Assembly: GCF_027923385.1 (NCBI RefSeq)
Contig: NZ_BSEC01000001.1
Location: 3,446,001 to 3,510,000, forward strand
From: Methylocystis echinoides
Lineage (GTDB): Bacteria; Pseudomonadota; Alphaproteobacteria; Rhizobiales; Beijerinckiaceae
Length of the DNA: 64,000 nt
Reading direction: 5' to 3'
Both the position numbers and the translations under genes were made by a program. The notes below the pieces were generated by a model, which had not been told where the DNA came from, searched no databases, and worked only from the letters and a program-made list of their open reading frames with translations. The stretch's first letter is position 1. Every line of letters starts with the position of its first letter. This document shows positions 9,488 through 17,521 of this stretch, piece by piece.

Positions 9488-10234
9488 ATGGCAGGAGACT
9501 TTTTGAGACCACTCGTCGCCCTCGTTGCATGCTTGTGGAGCGCCGCCGCCGTCGCACAGCCCTGCGCCGCGATCACGGACCACGGCGGCACCTATACCGT
9601 CTGCGACTACGACGCGCGCCAAAGCCCCATCCGCCTTTATCTGCGCGACGACGCCGGCGCGCTTTACGGCGGCTTCTCCGCTCTGGCAGACGCGCTCGCG
9701 GCAAAGGGAGAGACGCTCGCCTTCGCCATGAACGCCGGCATGTATGCGCCGGATTACGCGCCCGTCGGTCTTTATGTGGAAAGCGGCCGCACGCTGCATG
9801 GCGTCAATACGGCCGGCGGCGAGGGCAATTTTCACATGAAGCCGAATGGCGTCTTCTGGGTGGATGGCGCGCGGGCGGGCGTCACGGACACGGGACGCTT
9901 CCTGAAGTCGCGGGCGCGACCGGCTTACGCCACGCAATCGGGGCCGATGCTCGTCGTCGGCGGGCGGATCAATCCGCATATTCACGAGAGTGGCACGTCG
10001 GAGAAATTCCGTAACGGCGTCTGCGTGACCGGCGGGCATGTCGCGCATTTCGCGATTTCGGATCAGCCCGTGACCTTCCATCAGTTCGCAACGCTGTTTC
10101 GCGACAGGCTGCATTGCGCGGACGCGCTGTTTCTCGACGGCGGCGCGGCGTCGGCGATTTACGCGCCATCGATCGCGCGCCACGACCGCTTTCATCCAAT
10201 GGGTCCGCTGATCGGCGTGACGGCGAAGAAGTAA
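9488..10234 (+). CDS. secreted phosphodiester glycosidase family protein (DUF2233/NAGPA)
   Basis: The 248-residue protein begins with a signal peptide (LVALVACLWSAAAVAQP). The remainder carries the NAGPA-like fold motifs AFAMNAGMYAPDYAPVGLYVE, KPNGVFWVDG, SGPMLVV and LFLDGGAASAIYAP. Relatives include the human mannose-6-phosphate uncovering enzyme and bacterial periplasmic phosphodiester glycosidases. The substrate is unknown and it is probably periplasmic. It follows purQ by 49 nt but is unlikely to be functionally linked. Confidence 0.8.
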   Translation: MAGDFLRPLVALVACLWSAAAVAQPCAAITDHGGTYTVCDYDARQSPIRLYLRDDAGALYGGFSALADALAAKGETLAFAMNAGMYAPDYAPVGLYVESGRTLHGVNTAGGEGNFHMKPNGVFWVDGARAGVTDTGRFLKSRARPAYATQSGPMLVVGGRINPHIHESGTSEKFRNGVCVTGGHVAHFAISDQPVTFHQFATLFRDRLHCADALFLDGGAASAIYAPSIARHDRFHPMGPLIGVTAKK

Positions 10235-10243
10235 TCAGCCTTC

Positions 10244-11179
10244 CTAGTCTATGTCTCTAAGCAATTTTATGAGCGCCTTTGTGTCCACATGTCGTGCGAG
10301 CAGGTCGACAAACGCTTGTTCTATGATTTTCTCTCGATGTCTTTTCCCTTGGGCGCCTTTCAACAGGAGCGGCGCCCGCCGAGCGATTTCCACGAAACAT
10401 AAGGAGTTTTCCTTCGCGAATTGAGGCGGCATTCTTTGAGCCGCCCTGGCGACAATCTTCAACTCGTCAAGAAAGCGAGCCGCCTGTTGTTTGACGTGAT
10501 CGACGCACCTTTGTGTTCTCTCCTCAGGCGAGAGACTTTCCTCGTTCAGCAGCCCCTCAGCGAACCTCCGCAACTCTTCTCGATCCAGCGAGATTTTTGG
10601 AGGCGTATCGATCCCGGCGACGTCTCCAATCAGCGCCAGCGCCATCCGAGAGCCATCGTCCTGCGGATAAAGCTCAGAAAGGGCAAAAGTGGGAATGACG
10701 CCTGACGCAAGTCTGCCGGCGTGATGCTCGATGTAGCGAATCGCGTCCCTTCTTGAAAGCGGCGTTGACTCGACGGGCCGGGCAGTGACGCTTTCGCCGG
10801 GCCGATCGGAACGAGAATGACGACTGGCGTAGGGGAGCATGCCAACGCCGGGTTGACCAGGCGCAATACTGACAGTGCTCTCGGTCAATGGGAGCGAAGG
10901 CATATTGGCGAGCGCCGGCACAAAAGGGTGATAGGTGGGGACGACCCCATGAACGCCGCTATATGGGTCAACAACAGGCATCCATCTCACGACGACGCCG
11001 GTAGCCGGGTGTATTCCAGTGATGGTCTGAGCCGGCTGCGTCTGTCCCGGCGTGGATTGACCGTCCGGTCTGTTCTTTGCCGAAAGACGATTGTTATCGA
11101 ACACCCGGCCCTCCATTTCCGGCAGAAGCTTCGGGATGAATTGCGAAAGGCTAATCCTGTCTCCCCATTGCGCAAGCAC
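10244..11179 (-). CDS. hypothetical Pro/Gln/Ser-rich protein with helical C-terminal half
   Basis: No family recognised. Up to 311 residues from a GTG at 11179; the start is uncertain because no good ribosome site precedes it, and an in-frame ATG at 11116 is possible. Residues ~30-145 are rich in Pro, Thr, Ser and Gly and look disordered (STPGQTQPAQT, PVVDPYSGVHG). The remaining ~165 residues are predicted helical (RQ-, KR- and L-rich; VDLLARHVDTKALIKLLRDID at the end). GC content is visibly lower than its neighbours. The architecture resembles the much larger protein at 17,522-19,873, suggesting related foreign or effector-like genes. Confidence 0.55.
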   Translation of the reverse strand: MLAQWGDRISLSQFIPKLLPEMEGRVFDNNRLSAKNRPDGQSTPGQTQPAQTITGIHPATGVVVRWMPVVDPYSGVHGVVPTYHPFVPALANMPSLPLTESTVSIAPGQPGVGMLPYASRHSRSDRPGESVTARPVESTPLSRRDAIRYIEHHAGRLASGVIPTFALSELYPQDDGSRMALALIGDVAGIDTPPKISLDREELRRFAEGLLNEESLSPEERTQRCVDHVKQQAARFLDELKIVARAAQRMPPQFAKENSLCFVEIARRAPLLLKGAQGKRHREKIIEQAFVDLLARHVDTKALIKLLRDID

Positions 11180-11250
11180 CCGGCGGTTGCAATGATGGCT
11201 TTTCTAGTCCGCTGGGCCAGCGCCGGCCTCGGCTCGCAAGGCTTCGCGAG

Positions 11251-12276
11251 TCAGCCTTCCATCAGAGCGCCGACATGGGCGGCGGCGCTGGCGGCGAGAT
11301 CGCCCGGCACATAGCCGCCTTCGAGCAGCGACACGACGCGCCCGTCACAGCGGCGCGCGGCGATCTCCATGACGCGCAGGGTGACATCGCGGAAGTCTTC
11401 CTCGATGAAGCGCAAGCCGCCGAGCGGATCGTGCAGATGCGCGTCGAAGCCGGCGCAGAGAATGGCGAGATCCGGCGCGAAGGCGTCGAGGCGTGGGAGA
11501 ATGCGGGAGGTCAGCGCGGCGCGAAAGGCCTCGCCACCGTCGCCCTTGCGCAGGGGCGCATTGACGATGTTGTCATAGGCGCCCGTCTCGCCGACGGCGC
11601 CCGTGCCGGGATAGTGCGGCGCCTGGTGTGTCGAGCAGTAGAGGACGTTCTTCTCGTTCCAGAAAATCTCCTGCACGCCATTGCCGTGGTGCACGTCGAA
11701 ATCCACGATGGCCACGCGCGCCACGCCATGCGCGCCCATCGCGTGGCGCGCGGCGATGGCGGCGTTATTGAGGAAACAGAAGCCCATCGGCGAATCAGCG
11801 CGCGCGTGATGGCCCGGCGGGCGCGACGCGACGAAGGCGTTGCGCACGGCCTTGCGCATGACGGCGTCGACCGCCGCGACGGCGCCGCCGGCCGCTCGCA
11901 GGGCCGCTTCATAAGTTCCCGCATTCATCACCACATCGGCGCCGAGCTGCGCCTGGCCGTCCTTTGGCGCCGAGGCTTCGAGCCGCGCGAGATGCTCGGG
12001 CGCGTGAACGCGCAGCAGCGCCGCGCGGGAGGCTGGCGGCGCGTCGAGACGGGCGAGGCCCGCAAAGCGCGGGGCGTCGAGGGCGGCGAAGAGCGCGCGC
12101 AGCCGCGCGGGACTGTCCGGCCAACCGGGGCCGGGATCATGGGCGAGCGTCGCCGGGTGGGAGATGAAGAGGGTGGAGGCCGGCTGCGCGCGGGCGGGAA
12201 ATGCAGCGAGGCTTGCAGCGGCGGCGAGGAGGGCGCGGCGGGTGAGGCTCAGTGCGTGGGAATGCCCCCTCCCCAC
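11251..12276 (-). CDS. histone deacetylase-fold amidohydrolase with an export signal
   Basis: This is an arginase/deacetylase-superfamily enzyme, probably acting on acetylated polyamines or similar amides. Zn-site and catalytic motifs are present: RPPGHHA, IVDFDVHHGNG and CAGFDAHLHDP. The class II-like N-terminal block (LFISHPATLAHDPGPGWPDSP) is intact. Unusually, it is preceded by a twin-arginine-like leader (LTRRALLAAAASLAAFPARA), suggesting a periplasmic enzyme. The GTG at 12276 is the most plausible start because further upstream lies a palindromic repeat; the frame does remain open to an ATG at 12336. Confidence 0.82.
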   Translation of the reverse strand: MGRGHSHALSLTRRALLAAAASLAAFPARAQPASTLFISHPATLAHDPGPGWPDSPARLRALFAALDAPRFAGLARLDAPPASRAALLRVHAPEHLARLEASAPKDGQAQLGADVVMNAGTYEAALRAAGGAVAAVDAVMRKAVRNAFVASRPPGHHARADSPMGFCFLNNAAIAARHAMGAHGVARVAIVDFDVHHGNGVQEIFWNEKNVLYCSTHQAPHYPGTGAVGETGAYDNIVNAPLRKGDGGEAFRAALTSRILPRLDAFAPDLAILCAGFDAHLHDPLGGLRFIEEDFRDVTLRVMEIAARRCDGRVVSLLEGGYVPGDLAASAAAHVGALMEG

Positions 12277-12277
12277 C

Positions 12278-12367
12278 CCTCCCCCGCTTCGCGGGAGAGG
12301 GAGCCGATCCGGGCCTTCATCGACATCGCCGATCACGAGCGTCCCCTCTCCCGCGAAGCGGGGGAGG
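12278..12367. repeat. REP-like inverted repeat, 24-bp perfect arms
   Basis: Arms at 12278-12301 and 12344-12367 are exact reverse complements (CCTCCCCCGCTTCGCGGGAG...), each with its own internal dyad around CGCTTCGCG, separated by 42 bp. The element lies between aroC and the deacetylase gene, which are on the same strand. Similar CCCTCCCC/CGCGGGAG-type palindromes occur near 25,240-25,301, suggesting a dispersed repetitive extragenic palindrome family. Confidence 0.75.
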
Positions 12368-12387
12368 CTAGGGAGGGCCCCTTACCG

Positions 12388-13464
12388 CTACCCGCCAATC
12401 TGCCCTCTGTGCCGCAGGAAATGATCCGCCAGCACGCAGGCCATCATGGCCTCGCCGACCGGCACGGCGCGGATGCCGACGCAGGGGTCGTGACGGCCCT
12501 TCGTCACGATCTCGGTTTCATTGCCGTCGCGGTCGATGGTGCGGCGGGGGGTCAGGATCGAGGACGTCGGCTTCACCGCGAAACGCACCACGACCGGCTG
12601 TCCCGTCGACAGGCCGCCGAGAACGCCGCCCGCGTGGTTCGACAGGAAGCTCGGCCCGGCGCGCATCTCGTCGGCGTTTTCCTCGCCGGTGAGTTCGGCG
12701 GAGGCGAATCCGTCGCCGATCTCCACGCCCTTCACGGCGTTGATCGACATCATCGCCGCCGCGAGATCGGCGTCGAGCTTGCCATAAAGCGGCGCGCCCC
12801 AGCCGACCGGGACGCCTTCCGCCACGATCTCCACCACCGCGCCGATGGAGGAGCCGTTCTTGCGCACGGTGTCGAGATAATCCGCCCATTGGGAGGCCAT
12901 CACGGCGTCGGGGCAGAACAGCGGATTGCGGTCGAGCTCCGTCCAGTCGAAACGGGCGCGGTCGATCCTGTGCGGGCCGATCTGCACCAGCGCGCCGCGG
13001 ATCGTCACGCCGGGGATGACCTTGCGCGCCACCGCGCCCGCCGCCACCCGCGCCGCCGTCTCGCGCGCCGAGGAGCGTCCGCCGCCACGATAGTCGCGCA
13101 GGCCATATTTGGCGTCATAGACGTAATCGGCGTGGCCGGGCCGGTATTTGCTGGCGATCTCGCCATAATCCTTCGAGCGCTGGTCGGTGTTCTCGATCAT
13201 CAGCGCGATGGGCGTGCCGGTCGTGACCTGCCGGCCGTCGGCGCCGGTGAAGACGCCGGACAGGATCCTGACCTCATCCGCCTCGCGACGCTGCGTGGTG
13301 AAGCGGGACTGACCTGGCTTGCGCTTGTCGAGAAAGCCCTGAATATCGGCCTCGGTCAGCGCCACGCCCGGCGGGCAGCCATCGACGACGGCGCCGAGGG
13401 CCAGCCCGTGGCTCTCGCCGAAAGTGGTGACGCGGAAGAGATGGCCGAAGCTGTTGTGTGACAT
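12388..13464 (-). CDS. aroC: chorismate synthase
   Basis: This enzyme makes chorismate from EPSP with reduced FMN, the last shikimate step. The 358-residue protein carries the three family signatures: FGESHG at the N terminus, [10 protein letters not shown] with [17 protein letters not shown], and the C-terminal PTSSI and KGRHDPC blocks. Length is typical. It is monocistronic, with a repeat element downstream. Confidence 0.96.
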   Translation of the reverse strand: MSHNSFGHLFRVTTFGESHGLALGAVVDGCPPGVALTEADIQGFLDKRKPGQSRFTTQRREADEVRILSGVFTGADGRQVTTGTPIALMIENTDQRSKDYGEIASKYRPGHADYVYDAKYGLRDYRGGGRSSARETAARVAAGAVARKVIPGVTIRGALVQIGPHRIDRARFDWTELDRNPLFCPDAVMASQWADYLDTVRKNGSSIGAVVEIVAEGVPVGWGAPLYGKLDADLAAAMMSINAVKGVEIGDGFASAELTGEENADEMRAGPSFLSNHAGGVLGGLSTGQPVVVRFAVKPTSSILTPRRTIDRDGNETEIVTKGRHDPCVGIRAVPVGEAMMACVLADHFLRHRGQIGG

Positions 13465-13627
13465 GCGAGGCTTCTAGGCCGGGCGGAGAAGCGGGTCAAA
13501 CGGCGCGAGCGCGCCACGCCGCCTGCGGCTCCCCGCGACGATGGTTATTTGCTAAGCTCCCCGCCGCCATCGCGCGCCTCGTGCCGCAACCAGGAACAAA
13601 GGTCTCCAACCCGTGCAGGTCAATCAC

Positions 13628-13873
13628 ATGCTGAAAACCGTTTTCCGGGGCGCCCTCGCCGTCATCCTGCTTGCCGCCCCGGCCCTCGCCCGCGACGGTT
13701 TCAGCACCGATTACGGTCACAACGCGAACCGGCACGCCCCATCCCATCGCCACAACCGCAGCGGCGCGTGGATCGGCAATAATCAGGGCCATGTCGGCGG
13801 ACCGCATGGCCGGCAATGGGGCCACGACCATTTCAGCCCGCGCGGACAGGGCGGGCATCACTGGGGCTGGTGA
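13628..13873 (+). CDS. small secreted His/Gly-rich protein
   Basis: The 81-residue product has a signal peptide (MLKTVFRGALAVILLAAPALA). The mature part is rich in His, Gly, Asn and Arg (YGHNANRHAPSHRHN, GHVGGPHGRQWGHDHF, GGHHWGW). About 13 histidines could bind metal, but no family is recognised. It overlaps the convergent gene at 13858 by 16 bp. Confidence 0.6.
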   Translation: MLKTVFRGALAVILLAAPALARDGFSTDYGHNANRHAPSHRHNRSGAWIGNNQGHVGGPHGRQWGHDHFSPRGQGGHHWGW

Positions 13874-15012
13874 CCCGCTTCGGCGGTCGGGGCCGGCATA
13901 GAAGACCCGGGGGGCTTGGGCGCCTCGGGTGACCCGGGCTTCTCGGACTCCGGATCGGGCGGCGTCGCGGCGGCGGCTTTGGCCGGGTCTTCGAGCAGCC
14001 GGCGAAGCTGCGCCACCGCCGCCGTCACCAGAGCGTCGCGCGGCCGGTCGGGGCCGATCTCCACAGCCGCCATATTCGCCAGCGCCTTCGCCAGATTGCC
14101 GGTCGGCTGGCCGTCCGTCGTAAACAGCAAAAGATCGTCATTTGGCGAGGCGACGACGCCCGCCGCCAGATGCGCCGCGTAATTGGCGATCCGCGCCAGC
14201 TCCGCGGAACAATCCGTCGTTCCGCCCAGGGGGGTGGATCCGAGCGACGGCATGGCGGGCGGCGGCAGGAGCGTCAGGCCCGCGATCATATCCGCATCGG
14301 GGTCGCGCGGCGGCCGGACCTTCTCGCGGCGGGGACGCGCTTCCGAGACGCCCGCCATGATGGAGGGCGCCGGCATCAATTCCGGCGCTTCGGCGATCCG
14401 CGTGCGGGCAGGCGCCGGGCCGACGCCGCCCCGGCCATGCGCCGCCAGCCAGCGGGCGCGCAGCGTGTTCTGGAGACCGCGCGGGGCGAGACCCATCGGG
14501 ACGACCCGTTGCGGCATCATCCGCGCCAGACCCTCGCGCGAGGCGGGCAGACCGGGCGTCGGCGGGCGGGAGACCATGAGCGTGCATTGCGCCGGCGCCC
14601 ATCGCTCCACGATGGCCCGCGCCGTATGGCGCTTGTAATCGACGTAATAGCGGCGCAGCAGCAGCGCCGCGACCGCGGCGCCCTCCTCCGCCGAGGCGAA
14701 GGCGACATGGCCGTCGGCGTCCGAGGCGATCTCGCCGGTCCAGCCCGCGCGCTTCACGCACCAGTAATTATTGAGCTTCACGCAGCGCGCCGGGTCTTTC
14801 TCCTCGGCGTCCATCGCGCGCTTCATGGCGGCGAGTGGGCTCATCTCCAGCCACAGGGCGCTCTCGACGCGCCAATTGTCCACGGCGCGCTGGCTGGGCG
14901 CATAGGCCGGCGCCGGCGTGCGCCAGAACAGCGCCGCGGGCGCGACCACGACCGCCGGCGGCTTTGCCGGCGTCGCCGCCGTCAGCAGCATCACGAGCGT
15001 TTCGAGCAGCAT
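13858..15012 (-). CDS. hypothetical protein, 384 residues
   Basis: No family recognised. A short hydrophobic N terminus (MLLETLVMLLTAATPAKPPAVVVAPAAL, written here in two overlapping parts) may be an anchor or signal. A conserved-looking domain at ~45-160 contains NNYWCVKRAGWTGEI and LLRRYYVDYKRHTA. A Pro/Arg-rich linker follows, then a second compact region (GGTTDCSAELARIANYAAHLA) and a Pro-rich tail (DPESEKPGSPEAPKPPG). It is 24 nt from the histidine phosphatase gene on the same strand and may be co-transcribed. Confidence 0.6.
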   Translation of the reverse strand: MLLETLVMLLTAATPAKPPAVVVAPAALFWRTPAPAYAPSQRAVDNWRVESALWLEMSPLAAMKRAMDAEEKDPARCVKLNNYWCVKRAGWTGEIASDADGHVAFASAEEGAAVAALLLRRYYVDYKRHTARAIVERWAPAQCTLMVSRPPTPGLPASREGLARMMPQRVVPMGLAPRGLQNTLRARWLAAHGRGGVGPAPARTRIAEAPELMPAPSIMAGVSEARPRREKVRPPRDPDADMIAGLTLLPPPAMPSLGSTPLGGTTDCSAELARIANYAAHLAAGVVASPNDDLLLFTTDGQPTGNLAKALANMAAVEIGPDRPRDALVTAAVAQLRRLLEDPAKAAAATPPDPESEKPGSPEAPKPPGSSMPAPTAEAGHQPQ

Positions 15013-15036
15013 GGGCCCTGCGCCCCCGGTTCAGCC

Positions 15037-15573
15037 TCAGTCCGGGTCGTCGACCACGTCGCCGCGCAGCGCCGCCGGCGTGACGAATCGGTTGAGCCGC
15101 GCGGCGCCTTTCCGGACTTCGGCCCAATGTTCGGTGTCGAAATCCAGAATCGCAAGCGCGGCAGTAGGATAGGACGACCGCATATGGGCGAGATCGTCGG
15201 CCTCGCCGCTGCCGGCGAGCCAGTCCGCGAGCTCCGCGAAGCCCGGATTATGGCCGACCGCGAGAAGCGTATGCACCTTGTCCGGCGTCTGGCGCAGCAC
15301 GTCGACGAGATGGTCGACCGTAGCGAGATAAATCGTGTTTTCGATCAGATGCGTGACATGGCCGGGAAAGGCCGCCAGCGCGCAATCGAGGGTCTGCTTC
15401 GCCCGGCGCGCATTGGACGCCACCGCGAGCTCGGGAATCATGCCGGAGTCGCGCAGAAATTCGCCCACCCGGCGGGCGTCCTCCTCGCCGCGCCGCATCA
15501 GCGGGCGTTCGCGGTCTCCTCCGGCGGAATGACGGTCGGCCTTGCCGTGGCGCAATAGAAGTAAACGTCGCAT
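15037..15573 (-). CDS. SixA-type phosphohistidine phosphatase family protein
   Basis: The 178-residue histidine phosphatase has the catalytic RHG motif at residues 8-10 (LLLLRHGKADRHS) and the second His in LLAVGHNPGF. Length and the LMRRGEEDARRVGEFL block match SixA, which in E. coli dephosphorylates phosphohistidine of NPr/ArcB-type carriers. The actual substrate here is unknown. Confidence 0.8.
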   Translation of the reverse strand: MRRLLLLRHGKADRHSAGGDRERPLMRRGEEDARRVGEFLRDSGMIPELAVASNARRAKQTLDCALAAFPGHVTHLIENTIYLATVDHLVDVLRQTPDKVHTLLAVGHNPGFAELADWLAGSGEADDLAHMRSSYPTAALAILDFDTEHWAEVRKGAARLNRFVTPAALRGDVVDDPD

Positions 15574-15727
15574 GGGCCTTCTCTACCATGCGAATCGACT
15601 GGACCGCCATCCGCCGGGCGAAGACTTTACCGCGGCTGCGACGAAACAACTCGGGGCTTTACCGCGGCGCCGCATCTGTGCAAGCTCCGGCCATTCCTCC
15701 CCCCGCGCAGCGCGGAAAGTCTCGCAC

Positions 15728-17452
15728 ATGCGGAATACACCCGGTCGAAATGTGATTTTCGGCGGCGCCCTTGCGCTCAGCGCCGCGGCGCCGCTCGCCC
15801 TCCTGCCCCACGCCACGCGCGCGGCCGACGGCGCGCTCGGCCTCGACAATCTCACCTTCACGCTGGGCGGGACCATCTACAGGATTCCGCATCTCGAGAT
15901 GAAAGGCGCGTCGCTCCCCGCGCAGGACGTCCTGGCGCTTTTCACGGGCGACACGAAAAACATCGAGGAACGGCTCGCGCGCTTCACCGCGAAGAGCGTC
16001 GTGATCCCCACGCTCTCCACGGAGCGCAAGGTTGGCGACGCGACCGAACGCGCAAGCTGGCGCGACCTTGTCGTCGACGGCGTCGCGGGCGGCCGTATCG
16101 CCGCGCTGCGGGCGGCGGGCGCGGAGCAGACGGTCGAGCGGCCGGCCGGCGAGGCGACGCGCTATGTCTGGGGCGCCAGTCAGGCCAGGGGCGTCGATCT
16201 GCGCCAGCTCGTCCATGTCGCCAACGCGGTCCGGCTCGATCCGCAGGAGGCGCTGAAGCCGATGATCGAAGAGGAGAGCGTGGACTCGCTCGCCATCGCC
16301 GACAAAGACGCGCGCATGACGATGAAGACCGGCCGCCTCGTCATGACCGGCGTGAAGGCGCGCGCGCTCCTGACGCCGCCCTCCCAGCTTTTCGAACGCA
16401 TCGGCAGACTCGATCCAGACAAGACCGAAGCCGATCCGACGCTGCTGAAGGATCTGATCGAGGCGCTCGCCTCTTTCGACGTCGGCGCCATTGAAGCCCG
16501 CGATATCGTCGCCACCGGCAAGGGCGAACCCGCCGACAAGCCCTATACGATCAGCGCCGGCCGTTTCGCCGCAAGCCGGATCGCCGGCGCCGGCGTCGGC
16601 GACGTGGCGCTCGACAACTTCTCCCTCCAGTCTTCGGACGGCGGACGGATCGCCTTCACGCGTTTCGGCCTGCGCGACGCGAAGCTCGCCTCCCTGCTCG
16701 ACGCGCCGATCCCGCAACTGTCGCATATCGAACTGAAAGGGCTCGACGCCGATCTGCCCGACGGCCGCATAAGTGAGACGTCGCGCATGAAATTCAACAT
16801 CACGGACGTCGAAGCGAATTTCGCCGACTTCCGCGAAATCGCGCCGACCAAACTCTCGGCGCGGCTCGACCGGCTCGCCATCGACCTCGCGGCGCGCGGC
16901 GAGGCGCCGTCGACCGCGCAATTTCTGGCGCTGGGCTATCGCGCGCTCGATCTCTCCGCCGCGCTCGCCGGCGAATGGCGCGAGAAAACGCAGGAAGCGG
17001 TCTTTGCGCCGCTGCGCGTCGAAGGCCGCGACATGGGCGCGGCGACGCTGAAAGTGACCTTCGGCAATGTGTCGGGCGCGGTGTTTTCCTCGATGGCGCT
17101 GGTGTCGAAGGCGGCGGCGCTGGCGGCGTCAGTCAAATCCGTGGAGCTGACCCTCGAGGGCGGCGGCCTCATCGACCGGCTGCTGGCGCTGGAGGCGAAG
17201 CAGCAGAAGGGCGGCGTCGAAAAGGCGCGCGCTGAATATGCCAAGGGCGCCGATCTCGCCGTCGCGGCGGTGCTCGGCGGCGGCGACAAGGCGAAGAAGA
17301 TCGCCGACGCGGTGTCGGCTTACATCATGAAGCCGCGAAAGCTGATGGTGCGGCTGGCGTCGGAAAAAGGGATCAACGCCTTCGACGCGCTGGCCCGCAA
17401 GCCGGCGGAGCTGCTGGAAGGCATGGAGGTGGAGGCGGCAGCGGAGAGGTGA
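15728..17452 (+). CDS. exported hypothetical protein, 574 residues
   Basis: No family recognised with confidence. An N-terminal signal (FGGALALSAAAPLALLPHATRAAD) suggests export. The long mature part alternates beta-like stretches (LDNLTFTLGGTIYRIPHLEMKG, written here as read in two blocks) with repeats of the type FxRIGxLD and GRFAASRIAGAGVGDVALDNF. This is reminiscent of AsmA-like or other beta-repeat envelope proteins, but the resemblance is weak. It is monocistronic. Confidence 0.6.
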   Translation: MRNTPGRNVIFGGALALSAAAPLALLPHATRAADGALGLDNLTFTLGGTIYRIPHLEMKGASLPAQDVLALFTGDTKNIEERLARFTAKSVVIPTLSTERKVGDATERASWRDLVVDGVAGGRIAALRAAGAEQTVERPAGEATRYVWGASQARGVDLRQLVHVANAVRLDPQEALKPMIEEESVDSLAIADKDARMTMKTGRLVMTGVKARALLTPPSQLFERIGRLDPDKTEADPTLLKDLIEALASFDVGAIEARDIVATGKGEPADKPYTISAGRFAASRIAGAGVGDVALDNFSLQSSDGGRIAFTRFGLRDAKLASLLDAPIPQLSHIELKGLDADLPDGRISETSRMKFNITDVEANFADFREIAPTKLSARLDRLAIDLAARGEAPSTAQFLALGYRALDLSAALAGEWREKTQEAVFAPLRVEGRDMGAATLKVTFGNVSGAVFSSMALVSKAAALAASVKSVELTLEGGGLIDRLLALEAKQQKGGVEKARAEYAKGADLAVAAVLGGGDKAKKIADAVSAYIMKPRKLMVRLASEKGINAFDALARKPAELLEGMEVEAAAER

Positions 17453-17521
17453 CGACGCGGACTTGCGCCGGATCGTCGTCAGCCATGCAGCCTGCCGGAG
17501 AAAGGGATCCGCCTCGTCGAT

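Noticed and set aside
11275..13461. 728-residue plus-strand frame
   Set aside because: It runs antisense to the deacetylase and aroC genes, including the REP element between them; not a real gene.
14170..15558. 462-residue plus-strand frame
   Set aside because: Antisense to the 384-residue hypothetical and SixA-type genes; no domain and no ribosome site.
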